Source of the DNA: an uncultured Bacteroidales bacterium
GTDB taxonomy: Bacteria > Bacteroidota > Bacteroidia > Bacteroidales > UBA932
Assembly: GCA_934702165.1 (NCBI GenBank)
Contig: CAKUYG010000134.1
Location: 1-5,879, forward strand
Reading direction: 5' to 3'
DNA length: 5,879 nucleotides
Numbering within the stretch: the stretch's first letter is position 1; each line of letters starts with the position of its first letter. Positions 1 through 5,782 of this stretch are shown here, piece after piece. Below the pieces are notes generated by a model that worked only from the letters and a program-made list of their open reading frames with translations, was not told where the DNA came from and searched no databases. Made by a program: the position numbers and the translations under genes.

Positions 1-273
1 GATTTTGACCGTGCCATGATCTTCGGCGAAGGTAAGTATAATTTCGTTTACTCCACTGTAAGCCCGTATGTCCGTCTGCGTACCGGACTGGAGTTCGACA
101 ACTGGAGCACGGAGAAGGTCGGCGTGTTTTTCTCCCCTGCGGTGGGCGTTGATTTCTCCCGCTTTACGATGAGCCTCTCTTACCGCCTTTCCAGTTCACA
201 ATGGTATGAGTCCGGTGTGCTTAATATCAACAGGGAGAACTGGCTTACCTGTTCATTCGGTATCTATTTCTAG
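1..273 (+). CDS. C-terminal part of an outer-membrane beta-barrel protein (5' truncated by window)
   Basis: The frame is open from base 1 and encodes the last 90 residues before a TAG stop at 271-273. The visible part has short runs of alternating polar and hydrophobic or aromatic residues (for example YVRLRTGLEF, VGVDFSRFTMSLSYRL and WLTCSFGIYF) separated by turns. The last residue is Phe. This strand-turn pattern with a terminal aromatic residue is typical of outer-membrane beta-barrels recognised by the BAM machinery, so the product probably sits in the outer membrane. The start lies outside the window; the first ATG seen (16) is internal. The stop overlaps the convergent ispF stop, so no spacer is left between the genes. 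The exact family cannot be named from this fragment. Confidence 0.75.
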   Translation, partial: DFDRAMIFGEGKYNFVYSTVSPYVRLRTGLEFDNWSTEKVGVFFSPAVGVDFSRFTMSLSYRLSSSQWYESGVLNINRENWLTCSFGIYF

Positions 274-749
274 TCGTGCTTGAGAAGCACGACAGCCCAT
301 ACTTCACAGCCTTCGCCCCGGCCCACAAAGCCGAGGCGTTCTGTTGTTGTGGCCTTGACGCTGACCCTGCCGGCCTGCACGTCCATCAGACGGGCGAGCT
401 CTTCCCGCATCATGGGTATGTAGGAGGCAAGTTTGGGGGCTTGCAGAGCAACTGTGATGTCGGCGTTGCCGACTGTCCAGCCATCCTTGCGTATCATGGA
501 CATCACCCTCTCCAGAAGGAGGCGGCTGTCTATACCCGCGTACTCTTCGGATGAGTCCGGGAAATGCTTCCCGATGTCTCCAAGCGCGAGGGCCCCGAGG
601 ATGGCGTCACACAGCGCGTGTATGGCCACATCCCCGTCTGAATGGGCCACGAAGCCGAATTCTGATTTTATGTCCACACCGCCAAGCCGCATCGGCAGTC
701 CCGATGCGAGCGCGTGCACATCATATCCTTGTCCAATACGTATATCCAT
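270..749 (-). CDS. ispF: 2-C-methyl-D-erythritol 2,4-cyclodiphosphate synthase
   Basis: This cytosolic enzyme of the MEP isoprenoid pathway converts CDP-methylerythritol 2-phosphate into methylerythritol cyclodiphosphate, releasing CMP. The 159-aa protein has full family length. It carries the N-terminal GYDVHAL motif (metal ligands D10 and H12), the signature HSDGDVAIHAL at residues 36-46 (third metal ligand H44), HFPD at 62-65, and the nucleotide-binding end TTTERLGFVGRGEG at 134-147. All expected active-site residues are present. The ATG at 749-747 places RIGQGYDVH at the normal distance from the N-terminus, so the start is secure. The gene is divergent from the mutL operon and has its own -7 box five bases upstream of the ATG. 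Its last codons form one arm of a hairpin, and its stop overlaps that of the convergent barrel gene. Confidence 0.97.
   Translation of the reverse strand: MDIRIGQGYDVHALASGLPMRLGGVDIKSEFGFVAHSDGDVAIHALCDAILGALALGDIGKHFPDSSEEYAGIDSRLLLERVMSMIRKDGWTVGNADITVALQAPKLASYIPMMREELARLMDVQAGRVSVKATTTERLGFVGRGEGCEVWAVVLLKHD
273..293. terminator. Hairpin at a convergent gene end, possible bidirectional terminator
   Basis: There is a perfect 9-bp inverted repeat: GTCGTGCTT at 273-281 pairs with AAGCACGAC at 285-293 around a GAG loop. It follows the stop of the barrel gene and also encodes the last residues of ispF (VVLLKHD). No U-tract follows on either strand, so classical intrinsic termination is weak. 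It may instead protect 3' ends or act with Rho. The structure is visible in the sequence; its role is inferred. Confidence 0.5.
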
Positions 750-754
750 GGCAG

Positions 755-762
755 CAAAAATA
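755..762 (-). promoter_or_regulatory. ispF promoter, Bacteroidota -7 box
   Basis: The minus strand reads TATTTTTG, a full match to the Bacteroidota sigma-ABfr -7 consensus TAnnTTTG. The ispF ATG follows after five bases, so transcription would start at or next to the start codon. A GTTTC at 788-784 lies where the -33 TTTG element is expected and is only a partial match. Confidence 0.6.
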
Positions 763-768
763 GAAACT

Positions 769-788
769 GTTTCCGAGAAATCCGAAAC
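769..788. promoter_or_regulatory. Inverted repeat centred between the two divergent promoters
   Basis: GTTTC at 769-773 and GAAAC at 784-788 form a dyad centred near 778.5. That is essentially the midpoint of the two -7 boxes (779) and of the two start codons (779.5). Each arm sits in the -33 zone of the promoter it faces. It could simply be the paired -33 elements, or an operator shared by ispF and the mutL operon. A TCCGA direct repeat (772-776 and 781-785) lies inside. Confidence 0.35.
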
Positions 789-795
789 AATTTCT

Positions 796-803
796 TAATT
801 TTG
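796..803 (+). promoter_or_regulatory. Promoter of the mutL operon, Bacteroidota -7 box
   Basis: TAATTTTG matches the TAnnTTTG -7 consensus and lies six bases before the ATG of the first operon gene (810). The predicted transcript start therefore falls at about 807-810, giving a leaderless or nearly leaderless mRNA. The -33 element is weak (GTTTC at 769-773, 22-bp spacing). Confidence 0.6.
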
Positions 804-809
804 TGGATT

Positions 810-1112
810 ATGGGATTATTCAATTTTTTCGGTGAAAACGAGCATAGGGTCTTCAACTACCGCCCGATCTACTACAACCGTGAGGAAGAGGAGCGCAAGC
901 GCAAATTCGGGGCCGTGGACGGGACTATGGACAAGGAGAAAAAAGAAGGCGCCTATGTGCCGGGCTCATATATCAAGGGTTCGTTGCGTGACGGACATTA
1001 CCAGCGCACTCGTGCCCATCTGAAGCGCACGCAGACCATCATCGGTATCATCACCATGATTCTCATCTGTCTGGTGCTCTTCTTCATCGCCAAGTTCTAT
1101 TCTCTTCTGTAA
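810..1112 (+). CDS. Small C-terminally anchored membrane protein, unknown function, first gene of mutL operon
   Basis: This 100-aa protein has an N-terminal aromatic and charged stretch (FNYRPIYYNREEEERKRKF, about residues 15-33), a basic middle section, and one strongly hydrophobic helix near the C-terminus (about residues 74-99, TIIGIITMILICLVLFFIAK). This predicts a tail-anchored or single-span inner-membrane protein with its charged part in the cytoplasm. The ATG at 810 is chosen because the -7 promoter box ends at 803. The frame stays open further upstream, but those codons lie within or before the promoter. Proteins of this shape next to mutL are familiar in Bacteroidota and have been labelled inconsistently in databases; I know of no established function. 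Its TAA overlaps the mutL ATG (TAATG), indicating translational coupling. Confidence 0.8.
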   Translation: MGLFNFFGENEHRVFNYRPIYYNREEEERKRKFGAVDGTMDKEKKEGAYVPGSYIKGSLRDGHYQRTRAHLKRTQTIIGIITMILICLVLFFIAKFYSLL

Positions 1113-2929
1113 TGGGCAGACTCAAGGTTCTTCCGGCTCAGATCGCCAACATGATAGCTGCCGGAGAAGTCGTCCAGCGTCCGTCGTCTGTCGTCAAAGA
1201 GTTGATGGAGAACGCAGTGGACGCCGGGGCAAACCAGATCTCGGTTATCGTGACCGATGCCGGACGGACCCTTATCCAGGTCATCGACAACGGCTGCGGG
1301 ATGAGCCCTGCTGATGCTGTGCTCTGTTTTGAGCGTCATGCCACATCCAAGATAACCTCGGCAGAAGATCTCAACGACATAGAGACCTATGGTTTCCGCG
1401 GAGAGGCTCTTGCGAGCATCGCCGCGGTCGCGGAAGTGACTCTGCGTACCCGTCGCGAAGGGGACGAGACGGCAACGGAGGTCCGTATCGGGCAGAACGG
1501 AGAGGTACAGACCGCCTCGGTCTCCGCACCTGTGGGTTCCAACTTCGCTGTGCGCAATCTTTTCTACAACACCCCGGCGCGCCGGAAATTCCTGAAGTCC
1601 GACAGCGTGGAGCTCAAACATATCATCGAAGAATTCACCCGTGTCGCCATCACCAGGCCTCAGATGGGCTTTACCCTCAAGTCCGGGGGGCGCGACATTT
1701 TCTTGCTGAAGGAAGCCAAGTCGCTGAAGTTCAGGATTCTTGATCTTCTTGGGAGCAACGTCGTGGGGGATGTTCTCGACATCAGCGCTGAGACGTCCGT
1801 TTTGAAGTTGAGCGGATTCGTGGGCAGGCCGGATACGGCCCGGAAGACCCTCGGCAACCAGTTTTTCTTCGTCAACGGACGCTATTTCCGCAGCGCCTAT
1901 CTGCACAAGGCTGTCATGAAGGCATATGAGGGTATGATTCCCGATGGCGTCACCCCGTCCTATTTCATCTTCCTAGAGGTGGATCCGCACAATATTGATG
2001 TCAACATCCATCCGACCAAGACAGAGGTCAAATTCGAGGACGACTCCGTGATCTTCCAGGTCATCTATGCCTGCGTCAAGGAAACACTCGGGCGCAACAG
2101 CTTCGGGGCGGGGATCAACTTTGATATGGAAGGGGCCGTGGAACTGCCTCAGCTCGGAAGCAGTTTTGAGCAGTACAGGGAGGTCGCCCCGCCGGCGACC
2201 CAGATAGACCCCACATTCGATCCGTTCGACCCTGAACCTGACGGCAGTTTCGAGTCCGGGCAGGCAGTTTCCTATTCCGGGAATTACGGAGGTGGCGGGT
2301 ACGGCAAGTATGTGGACCAGAGAGATGATTACGGGAAACTTTTTGAGAACAATGCGGCACCTGCGGCAAGGGTGCTTGTTGTCCAGGGCAAATATATCCT
2401 TACCCCGGTTTCTTCCGGAGTAATGGTTGTCAATGTCTCAAGGGCCAGGGAACGTGTCCTCTATGACAGGGCGCTCCGTGCCTTGAACGGAGGCACTTCT
2501 CATGTCACGCAGACCGCCCTTTTCCCTGTCGAGGTACAGGTGGGGGCCGCCCAGCAGCAGCTTTTTGCGGGGCACACTGACATGCTCTCATCCTTGGGCT
2601 TTGAAATCACTCCGTCCGGGCCGGACAGCGTGGTCGTGGCTGGGGTGCCGGAGGGCTACAGCTGTGAGCCGGGCAAGGTGCAGAAGATGGTCGCAGACCT
2701 GATGGACATTTTGTCAGAAGACGGTTCCGCGCTTCCGGAGATGGCTATGCAGCGTACTGCTGAGCAACTTGCGGCCAGCGGTGCGTCCAATTCGACCCCT
2801 CTTGACTCCGCGATAGAGGCGCAGGCTCTGATTGACACGCTTTTTGCAAGTGAGAATGCGGAATTGACCTCGAACGGACGCCGCATAGTCAATATCGTCA
2901 AGATCGGGGACATCGATAAACTTTTTTAA
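1112..2929 (+). CDS. mutL: DNA mismatch repair protein MutL
   Basis: MutL is the dimeric GHKL ATPase that links MutS mismatch recognition to strand incision and excision. The 605-aa protein has a complete N-terminal ATPase: IAAGEVVQRPSSVVKEL with catalytic E30 and N34, DNGCGM at 59-64, RHATSKI at 75-81 and GFRGEAL at 94-100. The transducer domain carries FFVNGRYFRS and VNIHPTKTEVKF. A Gly/Asp-rich linker (about 345-415) leads to the C-terminal dimerisation domain. A probable beta-clamp-binding motif, QTALFP, is at 467-472. The canonical endonuclease motif DQHA(x)2E is replaced by NVSRARE at 441-447, and the CPHGRP zinc motif appears as TSNGRR near 586-591, so metal-dependent nicking by the usual site looks lost. 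The start at 1112 overlaps the preceding TAA and places the LPAQIANMIAAGEV motif at its normal position. Confidence 0.97.
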   Translation: MGRLKVLPAQIANMIAAGEVVQRPSSVVKELMENAVDAGANQISVIVTDAGRTLIQVIDNGCGMSPADAVLCFERHATSKITSAEDLNDIETYGFRGEALASIAAVAEVTLRTRREGDETATEVRIGQNGEVQTASVSAPVGSNFAVRNLFYNTPARRKFLKSDSVELKHIIEEFTRVAITRPQMGFTLKSGGRDIFLLKEAKSLKFRILDLLGSNVVGDVLDISAETSVLKLSGFVGRPDTARKTLGNQFFFVNGRYFRSAYLHKAVMKAYEGMIPDGVTPSYFIFLEVDPHNIDVNIHPTKTEVKFEDDSVIFQVIYACVKETLGRNSFGAGINFDMEGAVELPQLGSSFEQYREVAPPATQIDPTFDPFDPEPDGSFESGQAVSYSGNYGGGGYGKYVDQRDDYGKLFENNAAPAARVLVVQGKYILTPVSSGVMVVNVSRARERVLYDRALRALNGGTSHVTQTALFPVEVQVGAAQQQLFAGHTDMLSSLGFEITPSGPDSVVVAGVPEGYSCEPGKVQKMVADLMDILSEDGSALPEMAMQRTAEQLAASGASNSTPLDSAIEAQALIDTLFASENAELTSNGRRIVNIVKIGDIDKLF

Positions 2930-2932
2930 AAG

Positions 2933-3640
2933 ATGGCTTACTACTACGGAAACAGCAGCGGGCGAGGCTTCATGTCCAATGTCCCGACTGTCACAAAGAA
3001 CCTCATAATCATCAACTGCCTTGTGTTTCTGGCCTGTCTGGTCAACAAGGAATACATGATCGAGACTTTCGCTCTCTTCTACCCGACTTCGAGGTATTTC
3101 CACTGGTGGCAGATTGTCACCCACATGTTTATGCACGGGGGATTTTGGCATATATTCTTTAATATGTACACCCTGTTGATTTTCGGTAGCGTCGTGGAAA
3201 ACATACTGGGGCAGAAGAAGTTCCTGTTTTTCTATTTCCTCTGCGGATTCGGGGCGGTGGCTCTCCATCTGGGTGTCGAGTATCTTCAGATGCAGTCTTT
3301 CCTGCCGGGAGCGGCTGTGGGTAATGCCGTGGCCCTGCAGAACATATCGGAAATCAAACTGACTCCGACCGTTGGGGCCTCAGGGGCAATCTATGGCGTA
3401 CTTATCGGATATGCGATGCTCTTCCCGGAGTCCAAGATGACGCTCCTTTTTCCTCCTGTCACGCTCAGTGCCAAGTGGATGGTTGTGGTCTTTGCTGTGA
3501 TCGAGCTTCTTACAGGGGTTACGGGTACCGTTGCCGGTGTGGCTCATTTCGCTCATCTCGGCGGAATGCTTTTCGGCTATCTTATGATATTGATGTGGCG
3601 AAAGAAAGGAATTTTGTTTGAAAAAGACAAACTTTGGTAA
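2933..3640 (+). CDS. Rhomboid family intramembrane serine protease
   Basis: This 235-aa polytopic inner-membrane protein cleaves transmembrane substrates within the bilayer. About six hydrophobic segments can be seen. Family motifs are intact: WWQIVTHMFMHGG followed by HIFFN (H73 and N77, the oxyanion-side pair), the serine motif GASGA with nucleophile S150, and the last-helix motif AHLGGMLFG with catalytic H208. Ser and His thus complete the dyad and the enzyme should be active. The loop before the serine helix (about residues 113-145) is long and non-polar, unlike minimal GlpG-type enzymes. The gene starts three bases after the mutL stop and ends in a TAATG overlap with the next gene, so it belongs to the same operon. 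Substrates cannot be inferred. Confidence 0.95.
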   Translation: MAYYYGNSSGRGFMSNVPTVTKNLIIINCLVFLACLVNKEYMIETFALFYPTSRYFHWWQIVTHMFMHGGFWHIFFNMYTLLIFGSVVENILGQKKFLFFYFLCGFGAVALHLGVEYLQMQSFLPGAAVGNAVALQNISEIKLTPTVGASGAIYGVLIGYAMLFPESKMTLLFPPVTLSAKWMVVVFAVIELLTGVTGTVAGVAHFAHLGGMLFGYLMILMWRKKGILFEKDKLW

Positions 3641-4242
3641 TGGATACGAAAACGGTTATATCTGAGGCGGTTGAAGTGCTCCGCAAGGGCGGTGTGATTC
3701 TTTATCCTACCGACACTATCTGGGGAATAGGCTGTGACGCCTGCAATGAGGAGGCGGTCGAGAAAGTTTTCAAGATAAAGAGGCGTTCCGGGGCCAAATC
3801 ATTGGTGCTCTTGGCTTCGGACCTTGATATGGTGGCCAAATATGTCAAGGAGATTCCTTCGATTGCCATTGATCTTGTGGAGGTCAACGATGCCCCGATG
3901 ACCATCATCTATCCGGAGGGGCAGTATCTCGCTCCGAACACTGTGGCCGAGGACGGCTCTGTGGGCATACGCGTTCCGTATGTGGAAGAGGGTCAGACTC
4001 CTGAGAACAGCGGTGCCGCGTTTTGCCGCGAACTCGTGCGCCGCCTGCGTCATCCGCTTGTCAGCACATCGGCCAATATTTCAGGAGAGCCTTCTCCTGC
4101 TTCTTTTTCTGAAATCTCTGAGGAGATACGTTCCGCGGTGGACTACACTGTGCCTAAGTGCTATGACCGGGCATCTTCCGGCAAGGCCTCGCAGATCATC
4201 AAACTCGGCCTTGGCGGCGAGGTGGAAATAATCCGAGCCTAA
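3640..4242 (+). CDS. tsaC: L-threonylcarbamoyladenylate synthase (TsaC/YrdC/Sua5 family)
   Basis: The enzyme makes threonylcarbamoyl-AMP from threonine, bicarbonate and ATP, the first step of t6A37 modification in tRNAs that read ANN codons. The 200-aa length fits the short, YrdC-only form without a C-terminal Sua5 domain. Visible motifs are GGVILYPTDTIWGIGCDA (18-34), the basic KIKRRSGAKSLVLL segment (45-58) that lines the nucleotide site, and STSANISGEPS starting near residue 142. The ATG at 3640 is preferred over an in-frame TTG at 3634 because it gives the family-like N-terminus and overlaps the rhomboid TAA as TAATG, the same coupling seen before mutL. It is the last gene of the operon; no terminator hairpin is visible in the 36 bases before the convergent gene end. 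YciO-like paralogues remain a minor alternative. Confidence 0.93.
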   Translation: MDTKTVISEAVEVLRKGGVILYPTDTIWGIGCDACNEEAVEKVFKIKRRSGAKSLVLLASDLDMVAKYVKEIPSIAIDLVEVNDAPMTIIYPEGQYLAPNTVAEDGSVGIRVPYVEEGQTPENSGAAFCRELVRRLRHPLVSTSANISGEPSPASFSEISEEIRSAVDYTVPKCYDRASSGKASQIIKLGLGGEVEIIRA

Positions 4243-4278
4243 AGAAACTCCAGATACACGGCGGTGATTAAGCAAATA

Positions 4279-5163
4279 TCAGTCACATACATCAACATAC
4301 TCCTTTCCCCATTTATCCTCCCCAAGGAACTCCGTGCGGATGTGCATTTCCGGGTTTCTCGGAGGAGTGTGGGCGCACGGGGCGAAGTGGTACCACTTCG
4401 CGGCTTTCGCCGCTATCAGCCTGTCCCGAAGCTCAGCAGAGACTATAACCCTGCGGTCCGACTGGCCACCGAACCCGAAATACTCCCGTGTCATGTAGAT
4501 GTGGCCGGACGGATGTGGCGGCAGCGGGAAACACGGTGACGGCATATCGCTGTTGTCATATCGGATACTTCCGCAGACAGGACATATCTTGTACCTGTAC
4601 CCGAGCATGTCCAGAGGCTCATCGCAGACCGGAATGTCTATCTGAACCACTCCGTCTATTATGTCCTTCTTGCGGTAGTAGCGCAGCGGCCTGCAGCCTA
4701 TGCCGAGAGGGCGGAACACTTCCTCGTAGGTCTCCGCGTTGGCAAAGTAGGCATCTATCACCCAGGACGTGAATGTCCAAAGCTTGTGGTGCGGCGCCTT
4801 CGTCACCCGGAACGCGTCCTTCTGGATTCTCGGGGAGCAGCACAGGGGGCACATCTTTGTTTTGTCGTAAGTTATCTCCTTATATCCATAGTCCTTGTCG
4901 GGTTTGGGGTAGCCGCCAGTATGGGGGTAGCCCAGCATGGAATAGTCTGCTGCAAGTGCTTCCTCTTTGTTACATTCAGGCAGCCGTGACGGCAATCTGA
5001 AATCATCACTCTTTTCTAGAATCGGGAGTGCGGCTTCGTACAACTCTGTGTTTGCAATGCTGAAGTTCCTTTTGTCTGTGCTAATGTCTTTGATCCCGAG
5101 ATTCATTAATTCCTCCACCTGAGAGGGCGAGAGTGTGGCGTGTATAAAATGTTTCAGTCTCAT
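4279..5163 (-). CDS. Hypothetical protein with two CxxC zinc-ribbon units, candidate immunity protein
   Basis: This intact 294-aa protein is not assigned to a family with certainty. After a helical N-terminal region (1-60) come two similar units. Unit one starts with CPLC (105-108) and continues through HHKLWTFTSWVIDAYF to GCRPLRYY (about 163). Unit two starts with CPVCGS (194-199) and continues through HIYMTREYFG, RRVIVSAELRDRL and KWYHFAP (about 262). Each unit thus has a zinc-knuckle start, a Val-Ile beta strand, a helix and a final hydrophobic strand. This resembles the double-CXXCG type of cytosolic protein, some of which neutralise toxins. The gene follows a toxin-like fragment by 10 bp in the same direction, as immunity genes do. 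Cysteines at 157, 180, 211 and 263 may add ligands. No signal peptide or Shine-Dalgarno sequence is evident. Immunity function is inferred. Confidence 0.7.
   Translation of the reverse strand: MRLKHFIHATLSPSQVEELMNLGIKDISTDKRNFSIANTELYEAALPILEKSDDFRLPSRLPECNKEEALAADYSMLGYPHTGGYPKPDKDYGYKEITYDKTKMCPLCCSPRIQKDAFRVTKAPHHKLWTFTSWVIDAYFANAETYEEVFRPLGIGCRPLRYYRKKDIIDGVVQIDIPVCDEPLDMLGYRYKICPVCGSIRYDNSDMPSPCFPLPPHPSGHIYMTREYFGFGGQSDRRVIVSAELRDRLIAAKAAKWYHFAPCAHTPPRNPEMHIRTEFLGEDKWGKEYVDVCD
4382..4401. repeat. 20-bp perfect palindrome inside the zinc-ribbon gene
   Basis: The arm GCGAAGTGGT is followed directly by its exact reverse complement, centred on the TA of GGTACC. It encodes AKWYHFA of the zinc-ribbon protein. 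A second small hairpin lies next to it (GCGGC at 4400-4404 with GCCGC at 4409-4413). It may be coincidence, or a protein- or RNA-level structure. Confidence 0.6.
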
Positions 5164-5173
5164 CTGTACTTAA

Positions 5174-5377
5174 TTATTTTAGATTCCACAAATATTCGTT
5201 GATTGCACCCAGCAGATCCGGATAGTCTTCATAAATTTCCTGGGCTGCATCATGTATCTGCTGCTTATTAGCTGTAGTCGTAGATATTGTGCGTTTAGAG
5301 ATTCCGTTCTTGGAGTTGTAGCCAATCGCCTCGCGCCACCTGTTGGTGAATGCCCTGTGCTCTTCTTTGGTCATCAC
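5174..5377 (-). pseudogene. C-terminal fragment resembling a polymorphic toxin tip (5' truncated)
   Basis: The frame encodes 67 residues from a GTG at 5377, or 66 from the ATG at 5374. It stays open upstream only to a TAA just beyond 5412. The sequence PAVVM-TKEEHRAFTNRWREAIGY, with H7, T11 and W14, then a helical tail (QQIHDAAQEIYEDYPDLLGAINEYL), looks like the end of a nuclease-like toxin domain of the Rhs/CDI/polymorphic kind, where a conserved His follows a short hydrophobic strand. No delivery domain, signal or Shine-Dalgarno sequence precedes it, and the readable sequence (about FRTSPAVVM) begins upstream of either start. It is therefore more likely a truncated module than a complete gene. 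It is followed after 10 bp by the candidate immunity gene. A small free-standing protein is possible; the toxin reading is inference. Confidence 0.45.
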
Positions 5378-5782
5378 GACAGCCGGCGAAGTTCTGAAGC
5401 AGTATGATAGAATTTAGAGATGCATCATACGCCTTCTTTGAATCCTCTGGCACATTAACATAATATGCCCTGACCTTTCCTCGCACATTGTCGCGTCTCC
5501 AGTACTTTTCATCAATTTTACCAATAATTGTTTTCAATGAACAAGCCAACGGTTCAAGTGTCTCAAAATCAAATTCAAGTAATGAGCCTTCCGTGACGAT
5601 TATAACTCCACCATCCTTGAAATAGTAATAATAGATTATCCCTTCATCGTATTTGTCAACTTGAATCCTGTAGTCTTGACACGGTAAAGCAATCTCATAT
5701 TTGCATGATTGTAGATCTTGTATTTCTTTTGTCGAGCAAAAAAAATTGCTGACAAAAGCATCGCAATAATGGCACTATTCAT
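5295..5782 (-). pseudogene. Small secreted/lipoprotein-like gene broken by a frameshift in an eight-T run
   Basis: An ATG at 5782 begins MNSAIIAMLLSAIFF, a signal-peptide-like hydrophobic N-terminus. At the T8 run (5745-5738, minus strand) the frame leaves the coding path. One extra T would continue as C-STKEIQDLQ and join a clearly protein-like frame: CKYEIALPCQDYRIQ, VDKYDEGIIYYYYFKDGGVI, then KIDEKYWRRDNVRGKVRAYY and EDSKKAYDASLNSI. That downstream frame has no ATG or GTG of its own; its first possible start is a TTG at 5549, deep inside it. The restored product would be about 160 aa and perhaps a lipoprotein, although Phe before the Cys is a poor lipobox. The frame runs to a stop at 5295, but the last ~29 residues overlap the toxin-like frame and look non-native, so the true 3' end is probably lost. 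The ATG overlaps the preceding stop (ATGAATAG). Function is unknown. Confidence 0.55.

Noticed and set aside
714..809. Upstream extension of the 100-aa membrane protein
   Set aside because: The frame is open, but it would run through the divergent promoters and into ispF, and the extra residues do not look conserved or structured.
1097..1906. Long minus-strand open frame (269 aa) opposite mutL
   Set aside because: It lies wholly opposite the well-supported N-terminal domain of MutL, shows no recognisable motif, and is explained by GC-rich codon usage on the coding strand.
2714..3268. Minus-strand open frame (184 aa) across the mutL/rhomboid boundary
   Set aside because: It is antisense to two secure genes, and its sequence lacks any coherent domain.
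4243..4278. Terminator between tsaC and the convergent zinc-ribbon gene
   Set aside because: No stem with at least six pairs or T-run could be found in these 36 bases.
4264..5000. Plus-strand frames opposite the zinc-ribbon gene
   Set aside because: They are shadows: short, overlapping each other, and rich in Arg, Ser and Cys without motifs.
5295..5377. C-terminal tail CRDDQRRAQG... of the 5295-5549 frame as a true protein end
   Set aside because: It overlaps the more convincing TKEEHRAFTNRW frame and looks like out-of-frame reading.
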